NCBI GenBank assembly: GCA_949987565.1
Contig: OX465111.1
Span: 2,764,459-2,828,458 of the forward strand
DNA: 64,000 nucleotides
Origin: Luidia sarsii
Taxonomy: Eukaryota > Echinodermata > Asteroidea > Paxillosida > Luidiidae
Reading direction: 5' to 3'
The translations under genes were made by a program, and so were the position numbers. Positions 56,721 through 64,000 of the stretch are shown piece by piece. Within the stretch, counting starts at the first letter, position 1; every line of letters begins with the position of its first letter. Under the pieces are notes generated by a model. It was given only the letters and a program-made list of their open reading frames with translations. It ran no database searches and had not been told where the DNA came from.

Positions 56721-57325
56721 AAACAACCAGTTTCTGTAGGCCAAAGCAGCTCGGGGAATCCACAAATTGGATGCAGCTTTTTCAAAAAGACTGACTAAAA
56801 TGATCAAAATGCAAATCTTATAAAAAAAAGGTAGAGGGCCAGACATACATGTACATTTGTGTACTCGTTCATGGCAGGATCTTTCTCAGAGTGACAAGGC
56901 CAAAAAAGGGACAACATACAGCTCTAGGCATACATACATGTTTGATTTGCTCTGGAATTACTTTGCTTTCAATGGCAGAGAGTTTCTAAATGTGGGAGAA
57001 CTACTGATTTGTTTATGTTGCATACCACCTGAGTTCTTGTCAGTTGTACACGTGTGTACATTATATTTAAATATGAAATATTCAATCATGAATACATATA
57101 TATGTTTGTGCACTTTCTGTACATGTACCAGTGCACATGCCGTACTCAGTCATTGAAATTTATATGGATATTGAATGGTTCGCAGTACATGTAACCCAAT
57201 GAAAATAACTGGACATTTCCTTTGCACAAATAAAAATTGTTTCAGGGGGAACCAAATCAGGAAGTCGAGAGACAGTATTATTCAACGATGCCAAAAAAAT
57301 TCTCCCGTTTTTTGTTTTCAAATTT

Positions 57326-57375
57326 AGTGGGCCTGACATTTCAATCCTAGCAGGACCTTTCTCAAAGGCAGAGTG
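57326..57375 (-). ncRNA. Penelope-type tail with hammerhead-like motif
   Basis: On the minus strand: CTTTGAGAAA, GGTCCT, loop GCT, AGGATT, GAAATGTCAGGCCC. The two arms form a hairpin followed by a GAAA core, as in a hammerhead ribozyme. It lies directly 3' of the GIY-YIG frame, which links this very common short repeat to a Penelope-like element. The core differs from canonical CUGANGA, and this copy has GAAAT for GAAAC. Confidence 0.55.
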
Positions 57376-57595
57376 ACAAGGACAAAACATATACATTACA
57401 TGTACATGAAGGAAGGGGGAAGAGAGTGAATAGGACACTGATGAGAAACAAAGGACAAAGAGTAAAGCTGGTAGGGAGAGATCAAAGGGAAGGGCAAGGA
57501 GTAAGGTAGGGATTAGTGAGAAGAGGGGGAAAGATCAAAGAGGGAAGTGTGGAGGAGTGAACACAAAAGACGGATTATCAGAAAGCTGCATGGTG

Positions 57596-57954
57596 TTATT
57601 CATTACCCTCCTGGATGTTGAGACCGTGTGGTTGAATAGTCCGAAGACGCTTCATCCACATTTTCTCACAGCTAAGACAGACAGCATTACTACGGTGACC
57701 AAGGGATTCTATGCCCAGTACACTCATATCTGATATTGAATGATCAGGGAGATTGAAGAGATACCCAACAGGGGTGTCAATTTTACCGGTTTTGATTGTA
57801 GACCTATGGCCATAGATACGTTTTTTGAGGGTGTTTTTGGTCTCGCCAACATACTGAACATTACAAACTCTACTTGAGATAAGGTACAGTATATGTTTTT
57901 TGTTTGTTAGGGAATCACTGTCAAAGTATTTCCCATGATTATGTGAATTTCAGA
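57596..57954 (-). CDS. GIY-YIG endonuclease domain of a Penelope-like retroelement, 5'-truncated
   Basis: An open minus-strand frame from NSHNHGKYFDSDS to a TAA at 57596. It contains VCNVQYVGETKNTLKKRI, then GHRSTIKTGKIDTPVGYLF, NLPDHSISDMSVLGIESL and RLRTIQPHGLNIQEGNE. The YVGET...R...GHR...D.PV..HF/N pattern, the VLGIE segment and the WMKRLRTIQPHGLN end are typical of the C-terminal GIY-YIG nuclease of Penelope-like elements, where it nicks target DNA. The reverse transcriptase is missing upstream: a stop lies just above 57954. Downstream (57595-57326) comes a pyrimidine-rich 3' region and then the hammerhead-like tail. The domain shows no frameshift or stop, suggesting a fairly recent insertion. 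It sits in the gene's intron in the same orientation as the gene. Confidence 0.85.
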
Positions 57955-58031
57955 TTTCATTTGGATGTTAATATTCAACTACACAGCACCATACAGGGGA
58001 CCGGCGATCCTTAAATACATATTGTACATAC

Positions 58032-58096
58032 CTGAATCCTTGTCAACCGGTGCGGTTACTTCAAAGAATGCCACATACAAGCTCTCTGGATTTTCT
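58032..58096 (-). CDS. DENND1: DENND1-like coding exon, start of uDENN
   Basis: This 65-nt exon reads ENPESLYVAFFEVTAPVDKDS, aligning with ENPET..EVYVEV at the extreme N terminus of vertebrate DENND1. The acceptor is TTCCTGCAG and the donor is CAG/GTATGT. It enters with one base completing a split codon and leaves one base, which fits the next exon. Only about seven residues should precede it, so the missing first coding exon is probably a very short ATG exon upstream. Confidence 0.85.
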
Positions 58097-60054
58097 CTGC
58101 AGGAAGATGAAGAAGGCATACATATGCAATGTAGCACACATAATGAATGCAACTTCACTGTCCTGTCACTTTCTTACTCAATAACCAAAGACCAATACAA
58201 ATGGATGCAAAGGAATATGGCACATTTTGAAGAAATGTACATGTACAGTGCATACATTTAGGTACAGAGCACAGTATCTGTCCAATACTACATGTACCCT
58301 CTACCGGGTACAAGTACATGTACAGAAGATGCAGATTTAAAGCACCAGATATTGACTAAGTTTTAAATCATACTCGTTTGATATTGCATATTGAAGGCTA
58401 TTTTCTACTTTGCTTTGTTTTAACTTTTATATGTAGGTGTGGACAGTACTATACATGTACATGTACATGTATGTCAATTTATATCTTGATGTCTTTCTTT
58501 TTATTGTGGTTTTATAGTGCTTTGTGCACTTACATGTACAGTAGGTGCCCTACAGACATGTACATGTAGCATTTCTATGGGTATTTGTTCTTGTTATTAT
58601 TTTCACAAAGCCTTACCTTATGATCAATCATAACTGAACTTACATGTACAAATGTACATGTACTATACATGTACATGTACAACATATTCAAAATGGATCA
58701 TCATCATATAGGCCTACTGTACCTGGTAGTTTCAGTGAATCACTCATAAACTTACACAACTGGTAATAAGTGGCAATCAGGTGAAATCAGCCTTTGCTCC
58801 ATGCACACTGCAGGGTAAAGCAATATGCATACAATTGTACAATACCGTACATGTACATGTACGTACATGTATGCATCCATTCAGTGCAAACTCTAGCAAC
58901 TTATTGGATCTGCAGTGCAGTACTCTTGCCAGGAAAACAATCATGCCAAATTCTATTGAATTTACGTGCATCAACCTTGTGGCTCAAGAAATGTGAGTAC
59001 ATGTACATGTACATTGATGATGAAGGGGTTGATACAATCAAGTTTCTATTTGGTGCAAACTGATGCTGATTACCGGAATTGCATAGCTACATCTACAGTG
59101 CAGTACTTACTACCGTACTATTGAATTTACCATACATAAACTTCATGTACATACTGTATGTATGTACAGTACATGTACAAAGAGAGTGTAACGGTATTCA
59201 TAATGAAAGATCTCACTTGGTGCAGCACACTCAAGTTTCATACTGATTGCAAAGTGCAGTGGATGTGAATCATACAGGTACTGTACATGTGGCAACATCA
59301 GAAACAGAAATTAAAACATTACCGCTAACATACACCTGTACATGTCGCTTTGAGACAAATGAGAAAGTCTTATTATACACTTTCTGACATGTACAGTACA
59401 TGTGTATGTACAATGTACATGTACCTATACAGACCTGTAGATCATAGATGTGCACTTTTTAAATGCTACCAGTAGTCCAGTACACATTGTGTACAGTCTA
59501 CCTGTACCGTACAAATGGATGTCAGTATACATGTACATGTACATGTACATGTACCGGTAAGACTACATAAGTTTCTGCTTTTCTGAACTGAGAGGCAGCC
59601 CACCTCACACTTTTGATCGGCCACCTCAGGTGTTTGTCTCCAAAACATGCCAGTACATGTATTGCCATTTTAACTGCTCTAGATTGGCTGCCCAAAGATC
59701 CCAGTCGATCCCAGAGTTTCTCGTACAAAGCACCGTATGTACCCTAAACCAAGTAGAAAGTTGAAACTTGGAAACTTGATACATTGCCCAAAATACTGAG
59801 GGACATGTGTACATCCATGGAGAGTACCGGTACTAGTACAGTGTAGTGTACTGTATACGTCCAGGGACGGCTCTGTTTTAAATGTCAAATGATTCATAAT
59901 TCCAGGCAACTCTGTTTGCCAGCGACTTGCGTGCAATATGTGTATGAGTGTACATGTACAGTACATGGATCCGGGTATCTAGTGTCTTGTGGAAACCTAC
60001 AGTATGTACATGTGTAGGACAATAGGTTGAATAGGTCTACAGACTACAGGTACA

Positions 60055-60265
60055 CAGGGAAATAGGTCTCCACAAGGACTTCACAAAACTAGTATTTGGA
60101 AATGCAACTCAAAAAGGAGAAATTGGAGGGGAAATTCAAGTGTTTTATACAGTGAGGGACATACCAGTAAGCTACCAAGGAAAGTGAATGTGGTTGAAAT
60201 GGGAGCATTTTTAAAACATCGTTTCTCACTCTGTTGTTACTGTTAGTGAAAGAGAACAAAGCCAG
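60055..60265. repeat. Unclassified repeat shared with 46850-47070
   Basis: Diverged second copy of the 46.9-kb repeat, same orientation and order of blocks. Confidence 0.5.
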
Positions 60266-62239
60266 GCCCATGTCTTGACAAGGATACAGGTTTCAGTGTG
60301 TGTATGTTCAGACAATGTACATGTACATGCACAGGCACCAATGACAGGCTTGAAGCATTGGATTCAAGTGCTGGGTGTTCAAAGCCAAAACTCTTAGACT
60401 TATAGAAACTGTTTTGACTGAATGGACAGCCGAAACAAAAGGTGGTCTCAGGTCTGGTGATTACCAGTACACGTACATGTACATGTACATACAACGTATG
60501 TTAGCCATGCCTACAGTATCAAGTTATCTATGGTGGTTACTGATTCCTTTTCAAGAAAGGGCTCCTGGGCTCAATCATACCCACTGACCATCCAAGAAAA
60601 ACCAGTTCAAGGCTTGGTTTCTGTTTAGATACTTCATAGTCGGCACTGAGACTGAGTTTTTCCTTTAATAGTGCAGCCGTCTAGTATAAAAAGAGCCCGT
60701 GACTCTTAGAGGTTTTCAAATGAAATTCAATCCTGGCTGAGCAATGGGGAAACCACTCAGGCTGTACAGCACCAACTCTGGACCTCCGGTATTAGTGCAC
60801 ATCCCTGCTTTGCTGTCCAAACAGTGCCCAACTACCGGTAGACAAATCAATGGCAACCACAAACTGCTCTCATGGCCATTGATCACCACCACCGCCACAA
60901 TGCAGCCGGCCTTCAAGTGGACCCAACAGAAGGAAGCGCTGCTAAGGTTATTGCCTTCACTCCACTTACACTGGCCTTGGCACTGTACACCACACAAATA
61001 CCCCTAAGCCCATTCTGCAGATGACTTTGGCCTGCATGCCCTGCCAACTGGCCTTTGTGCCTGCAATAATTCTGAGTCATTGGGGGCCAAAGTGGCCTTG
61101 ACCAAAGCGTGGCGACTTCTCTGGCCACACTCCAGATAGGCCCTTTCCTTTACGGTATTTTGGTTAAACTCACCCAGACAACATTTTAGTTACTTTTCTC
61201 ATTTCTCACTTTTCTCATCCAGAGGAAACCGCCCAGTCTCCTGGTTGATTCAACCCAAGGCCAGTGGTTACTTTTACTGGCCAATCTCAGCCCAGTAAAG
61301 TGAGCAGGTAATTTTAACCGAGCCAATAAGTCCAGTCAGTAAAACACAACTCAGTACAAAGAAAAACCACATCTGGTCAGATAACAGCCTGTGTAGTGCC
61401 ACGACATACCGGTAACTTCACTTCCAGCAACACAACATCGTGTGACTTTGATCACCTTTCTCCTTACACTGTGTACGGTTTCTGCATCTATAGGTGTATA
61501 CATGTATACAAGACACGCACTACAAACTCCTTCATGATGGCAGCCAGAAGTGGTGTTAGGCCTACATGTACACGTATTTCACGGGCTACTGAGGACTACA
61601 TGAAGCCTCAAAGGTCACGCCATAATGCAAGCTCGGTTACTGTACTTTAAACATCATCTCTGTTAAATTTCCCAATGTTTACGTCAGTGGAAATGTGGCT
61701 TCAGATTTCTAATGAGTTCAGTTTTCATACTCTGTGCTGGGATGCTGTTTAATTTCTAATCGTTCTGGTGCCCAAACAGCTGTTGATTGCAGGTAGATGG
61801 CAAGGACGAATATTTATGTAATGTACAGTGTACTAGTGTACACGTGTCGTAGATGGACATGTACATGTACATGTACATGTACAGTAGTTTGTCACTCAAG
61901 TACAGGACAGTACAGTGAGTATACAACTATACATGCATTAGCTCTACCGGTACGTACTGTATACATGTTCACCTTGAACGCAGATGCATCTGCAGGACAA
62001 TTGCCATGATTGAATTCATGAACTGGTACATCACTGTACTGTACCTGTATGAATTTGTACTGTGCACTGTCCATCACTTCAGAGTTTCATTATAAATTCG
62101 CTTTCAATGACTAAGTTTCTCCAGTGACACATCAAGAATTGAAACTTCCTGAACAGCAGGAACAAAATACATGTGCATGTGAATGGTACTGTACATACTT
62201 CACCACATTTTATTCTTTGTATCCTTGTTATTCTGCCTA

Positions 62240-62500
62240 GTTGAGAAAAGTTCTGCTCGGAAGTGGGATTGTAACGTCAGGCCCTCCTAATTACCGGTAT
62301 TGAGATCATGACATACCTTTTAGGCCATTATAGTCATTTTAGTTTGCAACATTTTGTTTTGAACATCACAACTAAAACAGTTTGACTTTCAATTGCTTTA
62401 ACTAAGTCAGGTTTTGCATTTTGGTAATTTTAAGATTTGCATTTTGGTAATTTCAGTCAGTAAGCAGTTTGCAACATTTTTGTATATCACTTTAAGTCAG
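62240..62500 (+). repeat. Penelope-type tail copy with duplicated outer segment
   Basis: TTGAGAAAAGTTCTGCTCGG, ATTGTAACGTCAGGCCC and then the outer segment, which appears again at 62412-62500 (TTTCAGTCAGTAAGCAGTTT). Confidence 0.5.
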
Positions 62501-63753
62501 GTTGGAAATATTTTTCTCTACAGTGTATATTGTAGGCCTATATATCTATAGATACAAAAGTCAGTTGTTTCAAGGACAAAAAAGTCCTGGGCAATTATTA
62601 ACCCACGCACATGTATACATTGTACATCACATTTTATTCATGCCAGTGGACTGTACGGAAATAACAAACAAATATTAACACTAAATTAAATTATTGTAAG
62701 AGAATGGATTGGTGCATACCCACATTGACATGTACACCGTATACACGTACATACACACATATACACATAAATTATGCATCACACTAGCCAGTGGCTGAAG
62801 CCAATTCCCATACTTATTGGCTATGGGTGTAAACTATGTACAGTATGCATCAGTCAATGGAAGCCACATGCACATTATATGATACATGTAGGCGGTAGGA
62901 CTACATGGTGTACATGATACAGTACTTACGTAGTCTTACTGGTACATGTGTATGTAGATGTTTCATGTAATTGTACGTCTGGCAATTCAGGAAGTTTTGA
63001 AAAGTTATCATCATCCTGTGACAGGAATCAATTTTTTTTTTCAATGACTGAGAAATCCCAATTCTCTAAGAAAATATTGAGTCACCTCAATGTTATCAGC
63101 TCTAAGTCTAACTCAGGCTTTGGAGTATTTATAAACAAAAATGTCACAAACTGCTTAAAGGCCTCCTGAGTACTAAAAAATTACAAAAAAAGGCAAAATG
63201 CAAATTTCAAAAAAAGCAGAGAGTATGACATGTAATGATGTGGATGTACCTAAGTTCAAGTTTTACATCAAAGGACTGATTAGTTACTGAGTGATTAGTT
63301 ACTGAGTGATTAGCATAGGGATTCAGCATACCTTGTTTCATTTTCAAATTAATCTAATAAACAATGTTTTTTTTCCTTCATAATTCTTAATAATATATTA
63401 CTTGTTCAGCCATGTCAGCCCACATTTCACTCTCTGTGCATTTTTACTTTTTGGGGAAGAGAATGACTTAAGTCTTTGAATTTATAGAGTTATGAAGACA
63501 AGCAAGTACTACACATGTAGGTAGCAGTACCAGTACAGTAGCATAATTAATTACTCTTTTTAATTGATAACACAAAATGTGCCAAGCCATAGATCATATA
63601 TAAATCAAATGTCACACTGCCAATCATTCAGGTTCAAGAAGGAAATGGAATTTCAAAGACCTGTGCTTTGTACTTCGTTTGCCCTGAGCTTGTTGTATCA
63701 TACATTGTACGTGTACATGTTATGAACTTGTGCAATTATGGTATACCGTGGAG

Positions 63754-63953
63754 TAGTCCGAGTAACTTGGACCCGACAAGTCACCCTTTTTTTATGAAAT
63801 TTTGAGGGACGGGTGACTGTCACACGTCCCTCAAAATTTCAAAATTTGATAAAAAAAGGGTGACTTGTCGGGTCCAAGTTACTCACCCGTCCCTCAAAGT
63901 TTCAAAATTCGATAAAAAAAGGGTGACTTGTCGGGTTCAAGTTACTCGGACTA
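63754..63953. mobile_element. Fold-back element with three GGGTGACTTGTCGGG units
   Basis: Left TAGTCCGAGTAACTTGGACC and right GGTTCAAGTTACTCGGACTA are inverted. The right half holds two tandem copies of GGGTGACTTGTCGGG and the left half one inverted copy, so the element can fold in alternative ways. Confidence 0.75.
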
Positions 63954-64000
63954 ACCGCGGAGGAAGGGCCCAGACATGTACACAAACTGTACGTACATGT

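Larger units (their letters stand above)
14345..58096 (-). other. DENND1: DENND1/connecdenn-like gene model (Rab35 GEF family), 5' end missing
   Basis: Nineteen minus-strand exons between 58096 and 18537, plus a candidate last exon, join in phase to about 900 residues. The order matches vertebrate DENND1A/B: uDENN, cDENN and dDENN in the first 395 or so residues, then a basic linker and a long proline/glutamine-rich tail. Family knowledge: DENND1 proteins activate Rab35 by GDP/GTP exchange on clathrin-coated and endosomal membranes and bind AP-2 and clathrin through the tail. Seen directly: family-diagnostic strings such as [42 protein letters not shown] and MALDEVVILNAD, with every internal exon bounded by AG and GT. 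The exact paralog (A, B or C) cannot be assigned; an invertebrate probably has one pre-duplication copy. The exon with the start codon was not located. Confidence is high for the family and the DENN exons, lower for the 3' end. Confidence 0.93.
55850..62100. repeat. Dispersed GTACATGTAC hexamer microsatellites
   Basis: ACATGT/GTACAT hexamers occur dozens of times, with longer runs near 58454, 58660, 58850, 59530, 60475 and 61856. The units are self-complementary. Elsewhere in the window the word is much rarer. Confidence 0.85.
58100..63750. other. Upstream region or first intron, no exon identified
   Basis: The missing start exon, a short ATG segment ending two bases into a codon, was looked for on the minus strand and not found. 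The region holds hexamer repeats, one repeat shared with 46.9 kb and a Penelope-type tail. No CpG-rich promoter is visible. Confidence 0.5.

Overview
The window is animal (metazoan) nuclear DNA. One gene on the minus strand carries about 20 small exons with GT/AG borders and introns of 0.3 to 11 kb. Everything else is repeats, mobile-element remnants and microsatellites. The repeat mix (Penelope-like tails with hammerhead-like motifs, tRNA-derived SINEs, many short fold-back elements, dense GTACATGTAC runs) suggests a marine invertebrate, perhaps an echinoderm or another invertebrate deuterostome. That placement is inference only. No bacterial-type genes, rRNA genes, CRISPR arrays or convincing plus-strand genes were seen.

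The gene encodes a DENND1/connecdenn-type protein, the family of DENN-domain exchange factors for Rab35. I rebuilt 19 coding exons by translating the minus strand and requiring splice sites and phases to agree. They run from 58096 down to 18537. The uDENN part lies in 58096-53941, cDENN in 52709-48236 and dDENN in 47438-44852. A basic, helical linker region lies in 43598-30949. A large proline/glutamine-rich tail exon (19431-18537) carries NPF and DPF motifs of the kind used for endocytic adaptor binding. The first coding exon with the start ATG was not found and probably lies beyond 58.1 kb or outside the window. The tail exon ends in a strong donor, so at least one more exon is needed; a phase-compatible candidate with a stop codon is at 14466-14345. 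A possible extra 33-nt exon is at 40501-40469.

Region by region: 0-14 kb is intergenic or 3' flank, with a 0.9-kb GAAC/GAAG microsatellite, a 62-bp minisatellite, several fold-back elements, a 0.7-kb polypurine array and a perfect 161-bp palindrome. 14-30 kb holds the 3' end of the gene with a roughly 11.5-kb intron full of repeats. 30-58 kb holds most exons among SINEs, MITEs and minisatellites. 58-64 kb is upstream sequence or the first intron, rich in GTACATGTAC hexamers, ending in a 200-bp fold-back.

The most interesting material is mobile. Two repeat families carry motifs resembling hammerhead ribozymes. One is physically linked to a Penelope-like GIY-YIG endonuclease reading frame (57954-57596) and occurs many times as solo tails, often as head-to-head inverted pairs. 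The other sits inside fold-back elements with conserved GGTTTGCGGTGACACC ends, one of which is interrupted by a second MITE flanked by a short duplication.
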